The notes: generated from the letters alone by a model not told the origin. DNA of 64,000 bases from Flavobacterium sp. (GCA_016721735.1 JADKHM010000014.1:1-64000), one strand, 5' to 3'. Numbered from the stretch's first letter, positions 17,636 through 27,109 are shown. Numbers and translations are program-made.

Positions 17636-20485
17636 ATGAGAACAGATTCCTTCGCTTTAAGACACATTGGACCTAGAGAAAATGATGTACCAAAAATGTT
17701 GAAAACCATCGGCGTGGCGTCGATAGAACAACTCATTTACGAAACATTGCCGGATGATATTCGACTGAAAGCGCCGTTGCAATTGGACGATGCGATGACT
17801 GAATTTGAATTTACCAATCATATCCAACAATTAGGAAACAAGAATAAGATGTTTCAATCTTATATTGGATTGGGCTATAATCAAGCGATTGTACCTGCTG
17901 TAATCCAAAGAAATATTTTAGAAAATCCAGGATGGTACACAGCGTACACGCCTTATCAAGCGGAAATCGCACAAGGACGATTGGAAGCGATTTTGAATTT
18001 TCAAACGATGGTCATTGAACTTACTGGAATGGAAATCGCGAACGCTTCTTTATTGGATGAAGGAACAGCAGCAGCCGAAGCAATGGCGTTGTTATTTGAT
18101 GTACGTTCTAGAGATCAGAAAAAAAATAACGTCAATAAGTTCTTTGTTTCAGAGGAAGTATTACCTCAAACATTGTCTGTTTTACAGACGCGATCAACGC
18201 CAATTGGCATTGAGTTGGTCGTAGGAAATCACGAAACATTCAAATTTTCTTCGGATTATTTTGGGGCTATTTTACAATATCCTGGCAAATACGGGCAAGT
18301 GCATGATTATACGGCATTCATTTCAAATGCAAAAGATAACGAAATAAAAGTAGCCGTTGCCGCTGACATTTTGAGTTTGGTAAAATTAACGCCTCCGGGT
18401 GAAATGGGAGCCGATGTTGTCGTTGGAACAACACAACGATTTGGAATTCCACTCGGATATGGCGGTCCACATGCTGCGTATTTTGCGACGAAGGAAGAAT
18501 ATAAACGAAGCATGCCAGGGCGAATTATTGGCGTAACCGTTGACACCAATGGGAATCGCGCTTTGAGAATGGCATTGCAAACGAGAGAGCAACATATCAA
18601 AAGAGATAAAGCCACATCTAATATTTGTACAGCGCAAGTTTTGTTGGCAGTGATGGCAGGAATGTACGCCGTATATCACGGTCCAAAAGGGCTGCGCTAT
18701 ATCGCTAATAAAGTACATCGTTTGGCTTGCACCTTAACCAACGAATTAGAGAAATTAGGAATTTATCAAATCAATACTGCTTATTTTGATACGATTGTAG
18801 TGAAAGTTGATGCCAAGAAAGTGCGAACTATTGCTGAAGAAAATGGTATTAATTTCAATTATATTGATGATCAAACTGTCTCAATATCATTAAATGAAAC
18901 CACAAGTATTGGCGATTTAAATAATATTGTTTCTGTTTTTGCTAAGGTAGCTGATAAATCATTTTCACCATTCAAATCACAAAACGCAAATGATCAAGTT
19001 CCGAGCAGCTTGGTTCGAACTTCAACTTTCTTAGAACATGAAGTTTTCAATTATTACCATTCTGAAAGTGCTTTGATGCGTTATATCAAAATGTTGGAGC
19101 GCAAGGATTTGGCGTTGAATCATTCGATGATTTCGTTAGGATCTTGTACGATGAAATTGAACGCAGCAGCAGAAATGTTGCCTTTGAGCAATCCGCAGTG
19201 GAATAATATTCATCCATTTGCTCCATTAGATCAGGTGCAAGGCTATCAAGAAATGTTGGCTAAACTAGAACAACAATTGAATGTCATTACAGGTTTTGCA
19301 GGAACCACTTTGCAACCCAATTCAGGAGCTCAAGGCGAATATGCTGGATTGATGGTGATTCGTGCTTATCACCAATCTAGAGGTGACCACCATAGAAACA
19401 TTGCTTTGATTCCAGCTTCAGCTCATGGAACAAATCCAGCTTCGGCTGCAATGGCAGGAATGCAAGTGGTCGTAACAAAAACATTAGAAAACGGGAATAT
19501 AGACGTAGAGGATTTAAGAGAGAAAGCCATTTTGCACAAGGATAATTTGTCTTGTTTGATGGTGACTTACCCTTCAACTCATGGTGTTTACGAAGCATCT
19601 ATCATTGAAGTGACCAAAATTATCCACGATAATGGCGGACAAGTTTATATGGATGGCGCCAACATGAACGCTCAAGTTGGGTTAACGAATCCGGCAACGA
19701 TTGGAGCAGATGTTTGTCATTTGAATTTACATAAAACCTTTGCGATTCCACATGGTGGTGGTGGCCCAGGAGTTGGACCTATTTGTGTTGCAAAACAATT
19801 GGTACCGTTTTTACCCACCAATCCAATCATTCCAACTGGAGGCGAACATGCTATTACAGCTATCTCTGCTGCGCCTTGGGGATCAGCCTTAGTATGTTTG
19901 ATTTCGTATAGTTATATCTGTATGTTGGGTGCCGAGGGCTTGACCGATGCTACGAAATATGCTATTTTGAATGCGAATTATATCAAAGAAAAACTGAACG
20001 GTCATTACGAGACGTTGTACACGGGCGAAATGGGTAGAGCTGCACACGAAATGATCTTGGAATGTCGTCCATTCAAACAAAAAGGAATTGAAGTGACTGA
20101 TATTGCGAAACGTTTGATGGATTATGGATTTCATGCGCCAACGGTTTCCTTCCCTGTGGCAGGAACCTTAATGATTGAACCAACAGAAAGCGAAAATTTA
20201 GAGGAATTGGATCGTTTTTGTGACGCGATGATTTCAATACGAAAAGAAATTGAAGCTGCCAATATAGAAGACCCAAATAACGTTTTGAAAAATTCACCGC
20301 ATACTTTGGCGATGTTGACAGCAGAAACTTGGAATTATCCTTACACTCGTGAACAAGCAGCGTTCCCTTTAGAGTATATAGCAGAAAATAAATTTTGGCC
20401 AAGTGTTCGACGAGCAGATGATGCTTATGGCGATCGTAACTTGGTTTGCAGTTGCGCTCCGATTGAGGCGTACATGGAAAAATAG
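17636..20485 (+). CDS. gcvP: Glycine dehydrogenase (decarboxylating), P protein
   Basis: PLP-dependent P protein of the glycine cleavage system: decarboxylates glycine and passes the aminomethyl group to lipoylated GcvH. Fused P1-P2 form of 949 residues. N-terminal FALRHIGPRENDV, glycine-rich PPGEMGADVVVGTTQRFG, SLGSCTMKLNAAAEM, and PLP-lysine segment LHKTFAIPHGGGGPGVGP (Lys about 700). I choose ATG 17636 (MRTDSFALRHIG) over 17600. A strong terminator follows at 20506-20542. Confidence 0.97.
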   Translation: MRTDSFALRHIGPRENDVPKMLKTIGVASIEQLIYETLPDDIRLKAPLQLDDAMTEFEFTNHIQQLGNKNKMFQSYIGLGYNQAIVPAVIQRNILENPGWYTAYTPYQAEIAQGRLEAILNFQTMVIELTGMEIANASLLDEGTAAAEAMALLFDVRSRDQKKNNVNKFFVSEEVLPQTLSVLQTRSTPIGIELVVGNHETFKFSSDYFGAILQYPGKYGQVHDYTAFISNAKDNEIKVAVAADILSLVKLTPPGEMGADVVVGTTQRFGIPLGYGGPHAAYFATKEEYKRSMPGRIIGVTVDTNGNRALRMALQTREQHIKRDKATSNICTAQVLLAVMAGMYAVYHGPKGLRYIANKVHRLACTLTNELEKLGIYQINTAYFDTIVVKVDAKKVRTIAEENGINFNYIDDQTVSISLNETTSIGDLNNIVSVFAKVADKSFSPFKSQNANDQVPSSLVRTSTFLEHEVFNYYHSESALMRYIKMLERKDLALNHSMISLGSCTMKLNAAAEMLPLSNPQWNNIHPFAPLDQVQGYQEMLAKLEQQLNVITGFAGTTLQPNSGAQGEYAGLMVIRAYHQSRGDHHRNIALIPASAHGTNPASAAMAGMQVVVTKTLENGNIDVEDLREKAILHKDNLSCLMVTYPSTHGVYEASIIEVTKIIHDNGGQVYMDGANMNAQVGLTNPATIGADVCHLNLHKTFAIPHGGGGPGVGPICVAKQLVPFLPTNPIIPTGGEHAITAISAAPWGSALVCLISYSYICMLGAEGLTDATKYAILNANYIKEKLNGHYETLYTGEMGRAAHEMILECRPFKQKGIEVTDIAKRLMDYGFHAPTVSFPVAGTLMIEPTESENLEELDRFCDAMISIRKEIEAANIEDPNNVLKNSPHTLAMLTAETWNYPYTREQAAFPLEYIAENKFWPSVRRADDAYGDRNLVCSCAPIEAYMEK

Positions 20486-20505
20486 AATTTACAATTATAA
20501 AATTT

Positions 20506-20542
20506 TCAAGACCCTTTTAGACGATTTTCTAAAAGGGTTTTT
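20506..20542 (+). terminator. Terminator of gcvP
   Basis: ACCCTTTTAGA / TCTAAAAGGGT stem with a short loop, followed by a T-run, starting about 20 bases after the gcvP stop. Confidence 0.88.
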
Positions 20543-20553
20543 AGTAAATCACT

Positions 20554-20934
20554 ATGAAAGACATCGAGAATCAACATGATCTATTTTTGCTTGTCGACGA
20601 ATTCTACAAGCGTTTGTTAAGTGACGACAACATCAACTACATTTTTACGGATGTTGTCAAAATAAAGATTGAAGAACACTTACCTATATTAGTTACCTTT
20701 TGGTCGCAGGCCATTTTGGGAACTGGCGGTTACACAAATAACCTGACGCAACTCCATATAAATGTAAATCGAAAGGTGTATTTATCTCCTGAACTATTTA
20801 AGATTTGGTTGCATCACTTTGACGACTCAGTAAATGAACTTTTTGCTGGAAGCAACGCAGAAAAAATTAAGATCAATGCACTAAATATTGCGACGGTACT
20901 TCAGATAAAAATTGCACAAGAAAAAACCAATTAA
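20554..20934 (+). CDS. Group III truncated hemoglobin-like protein
   Basis: A 126-residue single-domain globin. It contains FYKRLLSD (B helix with the usual Tyr), HLPILVTFWSQAILG and GGYTNNLTQLHINV, whose His is the likely proximal haem ligand. The EEHLP..FW..xxLG pattern is typical of group III trHbs. It probably binds haem and O2/NO in the cytoplasm; function here is unknown. A terminator hairpin follows. Confidence 0.82.
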   Translation: MKDIENQHDLFLLVDEFYKRLLSDDNINYIFTDVVKIKIEEHLPILVTFWSQAILGTGGYTNNLTQLHINVNRKVYLSPELFKIWLHHFDDSVNELFAGSNAEKIKINALNIATVLQIKIAQEKTN

Positions 20935-20963
20935 TTACGACATCCATAATTATAAAGGTGTTT

Positions 20964-21007
20964 AGGTTGCTATTTCGTAATTAATTACAATTAAGCAACC
21001 TTTTTCT
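20964..21007 (+). terminator. Terminator after the truncated globin
   Basis: AGGTTGC pairs with GCAACCT across an AT-rich loop that itself contains an inverted TAATTA word; a T-run follows. Confidence 0.7.
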
Positions 21008-21056
21008 AACATTCCAATCTTTTTATTAATAATTTAGTAGTGAAATCATTCCTACA

Positions 21057-22115
21057 ATGAATATAAAAATTATAGGTTCCGGTAGCTATATTCCGGACAT
21101 TAGAGTTAAGAATACTGACTTTACAAAGCATCAATTTTTAAATGAAGACGGTTCTGCTTTTGCTTATTCAAATGACGTAGTAATTGATAAATTCAAGAGT
21201 ATTACTGGGATCGAAGAGCGTCGTTACGCAACTCCTGAATTAAACTCTTCAGATTTAGCGTTTTTTGCAGCAGAGAAAGCAATCAAGAATTCTGGGATAG
21301 ATCCTGAAACCTTAGATTACATCATATTTGCGCATAATTTCGGCGATGTTAAACCCAATGCAATTCAAATGGATTCGGTACCCAGTCTTGCCACAAGAGT
21401 GAAGCACAGATTGCGAATTCAGAACCCAAAATGTGTTGCTTATGACATACTTTTTGGTTGTCCTGGTTGGATTGAAGGCATGCTACAAGCCAATGCCTAT
21501 ATTAAATCAGGCATGGCAAAACGCTGTCTGGTTATTGGTTCCGAAACGCTGTCAAGAGTTATAGATGTTCATGACCGAGACAGTATGATTTACTCAGACG
21601 GTGCAGGAGCAACCGTCGTGGAAGCTTGCGATGACACCGATGGCTTATTGTCTTACGAAAGTGGCACTTATTCCTTCGATGAAGCCAATTATTTGTACTT
21701 TGGCAACTCTTTCAATAAAGAATTGGATCCTGATGTGCGTTATATTAAGATGCATGGAAGAAAAATTTATGAATTCGCACTAAGCAAAGTGCCACAAGCG
21801 ATGAAGAACTGCCTCGATAAGAGCGGCATTCCAATCACTTCAATAAAGAAAATACTTATTCACCAAGCAAATGAAAAAATGGATGAAGCCATTGTCCATC
21901 GCTTTTACAAACTCTACGACCAAGACATGCCGGATAAGATTATGCCAATGAGCATTACTTTATTGGGAAATAGCAGTGTTGCAACTATACCCACTTTATT
22001 CGACCTTTTGATTACAGGCAAGATTGAAAATCAGTCCATTCAAAAAGGAGACATTATCCTTTTTGCTTCTGTCGGTGCCGGAATGAATGTTAATGCCTTC
22101 GTGTATAAGTACTAG
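21057..22115 (+). CDS. 3-oxoacyl-ACP synthase III-like enzyme
   Basis: Thiolase-fold condensing enzyme of the FabH/KAS III family, 352 residues. The catalytic triad is visible: Cys135 in LFGCPGWIEGM, His269 in ILIHQANEKMD and Asn305 in LGNSSVATIPT. N-terminal GSGSYIPDIRV and IGSETLSRVID are family-typical. Such stand-alone KAS III paralogues may start fatty-acid synthesis or act in aryl-polyene/flexirubin-like or other secondary lipid pathways; no pathway partner sits beside it, so the substrate is unknown. Single gene with its own upstream region. Confidence 0.88.
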   Translation: MNIKIIGSGSYIPDIRVKNTDFTKHQFLNEDGSAFAYSNDVVIDKFKSITGIEERRYATPELNSSDLAFFAAEKAIKNSGIDPETLDYIIFAHNFGDVKPNAIQMDSVPSLATRVKHRLRIQNPKCVAYDILFGCPGWIEGMLQANAYIKSGMAKRCLVIGSETLSRVIDVHDRDSMIYSDGAGATVVEACDDTDGLLSYESGTYSFDEANYLYFGNSFNKELDPDVRYIKMHGRKIYEFALSKVPQAMKNCLDKSGIPITSIKKILIHQANEKMDEAIVHRFYKLYDQDMPDKIMPMSITLLGNSSVATIPTLFDLLITGKIENQSIQKGDIILFASVGAGMNVNAFVYKY

Positions 22116-22285
22116 TCCTTTTCAACATAATTCCTGAAAAAAGTCTATGCGATATTGGTAGGAACTTTCTTTTATCTACACCAACTTACCACCATTATAT
22201 CCCTACAAAAAACACTAATATGATTTATTGTTTTGTAAGAAAAATATATTCTTTTTAATTCATTTTATGCATTTCATCGATTTTA

Positions 22286-22318
22286 TTTGTTTTTAATCGT
22301 TAAACTATCCTACTATTG
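22286..22318 (+). promoter_or_regulatory. Promoter of WG-repeat gene 1
   Basis: TTTG at 22286-22289, a 21-base spacer, then TACTATTG at 22311-22318 (one mismatch to TAnnTTTG). The same arrangement and flanking TTTCATCGATTTTATTTG occur before paralogue 2. Confidence 0.5.
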
Positions 22319-22369
22319 TACTGTTGAATAAAAACAAATCATAATAAATTAATCCCTAAATCAAAATTT

Positions 22370-23005
22370 ATGAAAGCAATCTACACCTACGCAGCATTGG
22401 CTTTAAGCAGTATTACATTTGGTCAACAACTTTTCATTGTAAACTCAGACAATAAGTTTGGGGTTGTCAACGAGAATGGAGTTGAAATCATCGCAGCAAA
22501 ATACACGTCAATTGACGAATTTGATAATGTGCACGCCAATTGGGCAAAAGTTGGTCTTGACAATTCCTATGGTTTTGTAGACAAAACTGGCAAAATCATA
22601 GTTGAACCTAAGTACCAAGAAATCAGTAAATACAATGTTCTCCACGAAGGTTGGGCATTAGTAAAGAAAGATGACAAATATGGTTTTATTGACAATTCCG
22701 GAAAAGAAATCGTTGCTCCAATTTATGACAAAGTTGGTTCATTTGGAGACTATGTTAAAGATTGGATGTTGGTAGAAGCCAATGGACTAAAAGGATTCGT
22801 TGACGCCGATGGGAATATCATTGTTCCTGTTAAATACACTCAAGTAGAGAAATTTGATAACATCAGAAAAAACTGGTCTTTGGTTAAAGACAGTAAAGAT
22901 AAATTAGGTTTTATTGACAAAACGGGGAAAGAAGTAATTCCTGTTGTTTATGATAATATTGAGGCCTTTGTAAAAAAACAAACTGTGATCGCAAATGTTG
23001 ATTAA
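22370..23005 (+). CDS. WG-repeat secreted protein, paralogue 1
   Basis: A 211-residue exported protein. Signal peptide at residues 1-18 (MKAIYTYAALALSSITFG), then five WG-type repeats of about 36 residues, each with a core like YGFIDNSGKEIVAPIYDKV, filling the mature protein. WG repeats form small beta-rich modules and probably mediate binding; no enzyme motif. No T9SS tail, so probably periplasmic. A close paralogue lies at 23796-24431, and even the first 13 residues and the promoter region are conserved, marking a recent local duplication. Confidence 0.88.
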   Translation: MKAIYTYAALALSSITFGQQLFIVNSDNKFGVVNENGVEIIAAKYTSIDEFDNVHANWAKVGLDNSYGFVDKTGKIIVEPKYQEISKYNVLHEGWALVKKDDKYGFIDNSGKEIVAPIYDKVGSFGDYVKDWMLVEANGLKGFVDADGNIIVPVKYTQVEKFDNIRKNWSLVKDSKDKLGFIDKTGKEVIPVVYDNIEAFVKKQTVIANVD

Positions 23006-23022
23006 ACAATAACAAACAAACC

Positions 23023-23056
23023 AAAAAAGGATTTCATTAGTGAAATCCTTTTTTTT
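23023..23056 (+). terminator. Terminator after WG-repeat gene 1
   Basis: A-run plus GGATTTCA pairs with TGAAATCC plus T-run, loop TTAG. The GATTTC/GAAATC stem is shared with the terminator behind paralogue 2. Confidence 0.9.
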
Positions 23057-23098
23057 TCTACATACTATTCAAGAACGCAATTAAAGTATCAAACTTTC

Positions 23099-23106
23099 TA
23101 TATTTG
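23099..23106 (+). promoter_or_regulatory. Candidate -7 element before the methyltransferase remnant
   Basis: TATATTTG, an exact TAnnTTTG box, 22 bases before the ATG at 23129. No clear TTTG at -33. Confidence 0.45.
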
Positions 23107-23128
23107 CATACCTTCTAAAACGCAACAT

Positions 23129-23648
23129 ATGTACGAGAAAACCTTTCCCAACAAGCGATTTAAACTAACCCTTGAGTTTATTAAAAAACACATCGACGCT
23201 TCTGAATCCATATTGGACTTAGGGGTAGACAATCCTTTTTCAGAAATTATGAAAACGGAAGGATTTAATGTTATCAATACAACTGGGGAGATTTAGATGA
23301 AGATCAAAGTGTTTTCCACAAACAAAAACGACGGTGGTGACCGCTTTTGAAATTTTTGAGCATTTACTAAATCCATTCTCTATTCTCAAAGAAATTCAGT
23401 CGGACAAATTGTTTATTTCAATTCCAATGCGTTTGTGGTTTTCCCCTGCCTACAGAAGCAAGACCGATCCTTGGGACCGCCATTACCACGAATTTGAAGA
23501 TTGGCAACTAGATTGGCTTTTAGAAAAAACTGGTTGGAAAATAGTCGATCGCCAAAAATGGACAAATCCTGTAAAAAAGATTGGAATTCGACCTTTGTTG
23601 CGATTATTTTCTAATCGATATTATATTGTGTACGCTGTCAAAGCCTAA
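23129..23648 (+). pseudogene. Methyltransferase-like gene with two frameshifts
   Basis: Starts MYEKTFPNKRFKLTLEF. A SAM-binding motif I-like segment SILDLGVDNPFSEIM follows, then the frame breaks at GGGG (23284-23287) and again at an A-run (23324-23328). The last part reads VVTAFEIFEHLLNPFSILKEI and RHYHEFEDWQLDWLLEKTGW, as in class I (type 11/12) methyltransferases, giving about 172 residues after repair. Both breaks are in homopolymers, so sequencing error is as likely as true decay. It sits between the two duplicated WG-repeat genes. The target is unknown. Confidence 0.65.
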
Positions 23649-23719
23649 CTATTCTAAGCTTTATTTTTGTAAGAAAATTATATTTATAATACTGTATTTT
23701 GTGTATTTCATCGATTTTA

Positions 23720-23752
23720 TTTGCATTTAAACGGATAATTGACGTATCATTG
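23720..23752 (+). promoter_or_regulatory. Promoter of WG-repeat gene 2
   Basis: TTTG at 23720-23723, a 21-base spacer, then TATCATTG at 23745-23752: same spacing and same one-base departure from TAnnTTTG as in paralogue 1. Confidence 0.5.
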
Positions 23753-23795
23753 TCCCGTAATAACAAACAAAATTAATTAACAAAAATTCAATTTT

Positions 23796-24431
23796 ATGAA
23801 AGCAATCTACACCTACGCAGCATTAGCTTTATGCACAGTCTCTTTTGGACAAAAATTATTTATTGTAAGCTCTGATGATAAATTTGGGGTTATTAATGAA
23901 AATGGCGTTGAAATCATTCCAGCGAAATACAATTCGGTTGATGATTTTGATAAAGTCCATTTGAATTGGTCAAAAGTGGGCTTGAACAACCTTTTTGGAT
24001 TTATTGACAAAAAAGGAAAAATTATCGTTGAACCTAAATACGAAGTAATCAATAATTACGGTACCCTAAACGAAGGTTGGGCCTTGGTTCAAAAAGAAGG
24101 TAAATATGGATTTATCGATGATTTAGGAAAAGAAATTGTTCCGCCTATCTATAACAAAATTGGAGGATTTGGTGAATATGCTAAAGACTGGATGTTAGTA
24201 GAATCCGATGGCATGAAAGGATTCCTAGACAAAGAAGGAAACATCATCGTTCCCGTAAAATATGCTGAGATCGAAAAATTCGACAAAGTCAGAAAAAATT
24301 GGGCTTTGGTGAAAGATCGTAAAGAGAAACTTGGATTTATCGACAAATCTGGTAAAGAAGTTATTCCTGCAATTTATGACAATATCGAAGCTTTCATTAA
24401 GAAAAAAGGTACTGTTGCAGATACAAATTAA
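23796..24431 (+). CDS. WG-repeat secreted protein, paralogue 2
   Basis: A 211-residue paralogue of the gene at 22370, the same length. Signal peptide ends in SFGQ. Five WG-type units follow (e.g. FGFIDKKGKIIVEPKY, YGFIDDLGKEIVPPIY, LGFIDKSGKEVIPAIY). The two proteins align end to end with no evident gap, with changes spread through all repeats, so both appear under selection. A terminator of the same stem sequence follows. Function unknown; likely periplasmic binding module. Confidence 0.88.
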   Translation: MKAIYTYAALALCTVSFGQKLFIVSSDDKFGVINENGVEIIPAKYNSVDDFDKVHLNWSKVGLNNLFGFIDKKGKIIVEPKYEVINNYGTLNEGWALVQKEGKYGFIDDLGKEIVPPIYNKIGGFGEYAKDWMLVESDGMKGFLDKEGNIIVPVKYAEIEKFDKVRKNWALVKDRKEKLGFIDKSGKEVIPAIYDNIEAFIKKKGTVADTN

Positions 24432-24458
24432 TCATAGTTAATAGTTAGAGAGAAAGAA

Positions 24459-24487
24459 GGGATTTCGTAATGAAATCCCTTTTTTTA
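24459..24487 (+). terminator. Terminator after WG-repeat gene 2
   Basis: GGGATTTC pairs with GAAATCCC around GTAAT, followed by a T-run. Confidence 0.88.
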
Positions 24488-24533
24488 TTTGCTAAATTTA
24501 TACTTTTACCTTCGCAATAAATGCCAGTATTTG

Positions 24534-25385
24534 ATGAAATATTACGTTGTAATCCCAGCACATAACGAAGCGAAGTTTATCGCGCAGACCTTGCAGTCGT
24601 TACTAGACCAAACGCAAGTTCCTGACAAGATTGTGGTTGTTAACGACCACTCGACTGATGAAACTGAGACCATAGTTAACTCATTTCTTCAAAAAAATGG
24701 AACGTTACAACTGGTCAATAACTTCTCAGATGCCACGCACCTTCCAGGAAGCAAAGTAATCCGCGCGTTTCAAAAAGGACTAGAAACCTTAGATCAAGAC
24801 TATGACTTTATTGTCAAATTAGATGCGGATCTTATTTTGCCAACTACGTATTTTGAAACCATTATTTCACTTTTTAAGAAGGACGATGCAATTGGAATGG
24901 CTGGCGGGTTTGCTTATATCGAACAAAATGACGCTTGGATATTAGAAAACCTTACTGATAAAGATCACATTCGTGGTGCGTTTAAAGCATACCGAAAAAA
25001 ATGCTTTCAACAAATTGGTGGACTCAAACCCGCCATGGGTTGGGACACTGTTGACGAATTACTAGCAAAATTTTATGGATGGAAAGTGGTTACTGATGAA
25101 ACATTACAAGTCAAACATCTTAAACCTACTGGTGCAAATTATAACAAGACCGCGCGTTTCAAACAAGGCGAAGCCTTTTATAGCCTTGGTTATGGATTTT
25201 TGATAACCACAATCGCCTCAGCTAAGTTGGCAATGAGGAAGAAAAAACCACTACTTTTCCTAGATTATATTAGGGGGTTTTGCCAGGCAAAGTTTACCAA
25301 GAAACCGCTTTTAGTTAGTAAAGAACAAGCTCGTTTCATTCGACATTATCGATGGACAAAAATAAAAAGCAAGATTTCATCGTAA
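24534..25385 (+). CDS. Family 2 glycosyltransferase
   Basis: GT-A fold inverting glycosyltransferase of 283 residues. N-terminal YYVVIPAHNEAKFIAQTL, nucleotide-binding VVVNDHSTDETE and metal-binding KLDADL (DxD). Acceptor-side motif GWDTVDELLAKF resembles the ED/QxxRW region. A C-terminal hydrophobic stretch (GYGFLITTIASAKLAM) may attach it to the inner membrane. I choose ATG 24534 (MKYYVVIPAH) over an earlier frame start. It probably acts on a cell-surface polysaccharide or lipid; the sugar is unknown. Structured element F follows directly. Confidence 0.9.
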   Translation: MKYYVVIPAHNEAKFIAQTLQSLLDQTQVPDKIVVVNDHSTDETETIVNSFLQKNGTLQLVNNFSDATHLPGSKVIRAFQKGLETLDQDYDFIVKLDADLILPTTYFETIISLFKKDDAIGMAGGFAYIEQNDAWILENLTDKDHIRGAFKAYRKKCFQQIGGLKPAMGWDTVDELLAKFYGWKVVTDETLQVKHLKPTGANYNKTARFKQGEAFYSLGYGFLITTIASAKLAMRKKKPLLFLDYIRGFCQAKFTKKPLLVSKEQARFIRHYRWTKIKSKISS

Positions 25386-25391
25386 GTGGCT

Positions 25392-25478
25392 GCGTGAGGG
25401 ATAGCAGTGGTTATCCTTTTGTGCCTGGGTTTGGCGCAAAAGATAATAACGAATAGCCCGACCCTTGTGGTCACGCCC
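25392..25478 (+). repeat. Structured dispersed element, copy F
   Basis: Closing helix GCGTGA/TCACGC (six pairs), GGG/CCC, 15-base strands on both sides (as in copy B), apical stem TTTTGTGCC / GGCGCAAAA, and a side hairpin GACC-CTTGT-GGTC. It begins six bases after the glycosyltransferase stop. This is the clearest example of the three-way shape. Confidence 0.78.
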
Positions 25479-25555
25479 AAAATGTCCTCAAAAAAACTGA
25501 CGCGCGACAACAGACAACCAATAACTTTTCTTAATTTAGCGCATATTTCAAAACC

Positions 25556-26305
25556 ATGATGCTCGTTCGTTATTTGTCGCAAATCGGAAAGTATTTCTTA
25601 ATGTGGAAAGAGATTTTTAACAAACCTACCAAATGGTCGGTGATGCGAAATCTTATTCTCAAGGAAGTCGATGATTTGATTATCGGTTCCTTAGGAATCG
25701 TCGCTTTTATTTCCTTTTTTGTGGGTGGCGTTGTAGCGATACAAACGGCGTTAAACCTCACCAATCCGCTTATTCCGAAATACCTCATCGGATTTGCCAC
25801 GCGACAATCCGTAATTTTAGAATTTGCGCCAACATTTATCTCCATTATTATGGCTGGGAAAATGGGTTCATTTATCACTTCTAGCATAGGAACCATGCGG
25901 GTGACCGAGCAAATAGATGCCTTAGAAGTAATGGGTGTCAATTCGTTGAACTACTTGGTTTTCCCAAAATTAATCGCCTTACAATTGTATCCATTTATCA
26001 TCGGAATTAGTATGTTCTTAGGAATTTTAGGAGGATGGGTTGCAGCAGTTTATGGCGGATTTGGATCGAGCTCAGAGTTTATTGGTGGTTTACAGCAAGA
26101 ATTCATCCCATTTCATATTGCCTACGCATTCATTAAGACCTTTGTTTTTGCCTTGTTGCTCGCGACCATTCCATCTTTTCACGGCTATTATATGAAAGGT
26201 GGCGCTTTAGAAGTAGGAAAAGCAAGTACGGTTTCTTTTGTGTGGACTTCAGTAATGATCATTGCGATGAATTATATACTAACTCAAATGCTTTTGACCC
26301 AATGA
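25556..26305 (+). CDS. MlaE-type ABC transporter permease
   Basis: Inner-membrane permease of the MlaE/YrbE family, 249 residues with about five to six membrane segments. Contains the family core FAPTFISIIMAGKMGSFITSSIGTMRVTEQIDALEVMG (residues 90-130). Partner of the overlapping ATPase; together with an MCE protein encoded elsewhere it would move phospholipids between the membranes. Its stop overlaps the ATPase start (ATGA at 26302-26305), showing translational coupling. Confidence 0.93.
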   Translation: MMLVRYLSQIGKYFLMWKEIFNKPTKWSVMRNLILKEVDDLIIGSLGIVAFISFFVGGVVAIQTALNLTNPLIPKYLIGFATRQSVILEFAPTFISIIMAGKMGSFITSSIGTMRVTEQIDALEVMGVNSLNYLVFPKLIALQLYPFIIGISMFLGILGGWVAAVYGGFGSSSEFIGGLQQEFIPFHIAYAFIKTFVFALLLATIPSFHGYYMKGGALEVGKASTVSFVWTSVMIIAMNYILTQMLLTQ

Positions 26306-27063
26306 TAGAAGTAAAAAATGTCGAAAAATCATTTGGTACAAGTAAGATATTAAAAGGAGTTTCAACTGTTTTTGAAACTGGGAAAACCAATTTAATCATC
26401 GGTCAAAGTGGTTCTGGAAAGACTGTCTTGCTCAAGAGTTTGTTAGGTATTTTTGCTCCCGAAGCAGGCACTATTTCTTTTGATGGGCGAATTTATTCAG
26501 ATTTAACGCCAGACGAGAAAAGAGAATTGCGTACAGAAATAGGAATGGTTTTTCAGGGAAGCGCCTTATTCGATTCGATGACTGTGGAAGAAAATGTTGG
26601 TTTTCCTTTGAAAATGTTTACCAAAAATTCAAATTCAGAAATTCAGGATCGCGTAGATTTTGTTTTGAAAAGAGTTAACCTGATTGATGCGCATAAAAAA
26701 TTACCTTCTGAAATTTCAGGTGGAATGCAGAAACGTGTCGCTATTGCTCGAGCGATTGTAAATAATCCGAAATATTTGTTTTGTGATGAACCCAATTCAG
26801 GTTTAGATCCCAACACTTCCATTTTGATAGACAATCTCATTAAGGAAATTACCGAAGAATACAATATCACCACTGTGATTAACTCGCATGATATGAATTC
26901 CGTGATGGAAATTGGGGAAAATATTGTCTTCCTAAAAAACGGTTTGAAAGCATGGCAAGGCACTAAAGAAGAAATTTTTAGAACCGACAATGAGGCCATT
27001 GTAGATTTTGTTTATTCGTCTAACCTCTTCAAAAAAGTTCGAGAAGCGTATTTGAAAGGATAA
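26302..27063 (+). CDS. MlaF-type ABC transporter ATPase
   Basis: A 253-residue ABC ATPase. Walker A GQSGSGKTV near residue 37, Q-loop MVFQGSALFDSMTV, signature EISGGMQKRVAIARAI, Walker B YLFCDEPNSGLDP, and H-loop NSHDMNS. The GGMQKR form of the signature and the coupled MlaE permease point to the phospholipid/retrograde lipid transport subfamily. I choose ATG 26302 (MIEVKNVEKSF), which overlaps the permease stop, instead of the frame start at 26242. Confidence 0.93.
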   Translation: MIEVKNVEKSFGTSKILKGVSTVFETGKTNLIIGQSGSGKTVLLKSLLGIFAPEAGTISFDGRIYSDLTPDEKRELRTEIGMVFQGSALFDSMTVEENVGFPLKMFTKNSNSEIQDRVDFVLKRVNLIDAHKKLPSEISGGMQKRVAIARAIVNNPKYLFCDEPNSGLDPNTSILIDNLIKEITEEYNITTVINSHDMNSVMEIGENIVFLKNGLKAWQGTKEEIFRTDNEAIVDFVYSSNLFKKVREAYLKG

Positions 27064-27109
27064 CTCCTATCATTCTCAGTTACTTAATCTTAAATTTGCC
27101 AAATTAGAA

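Noticed and set aside
17500..17636. Glycine riboswitch upstream of gcvP
   Set aside because: The leader is too short (about 30 bases after the -7 box) and shows none of the paired glycine-aptamer helices.
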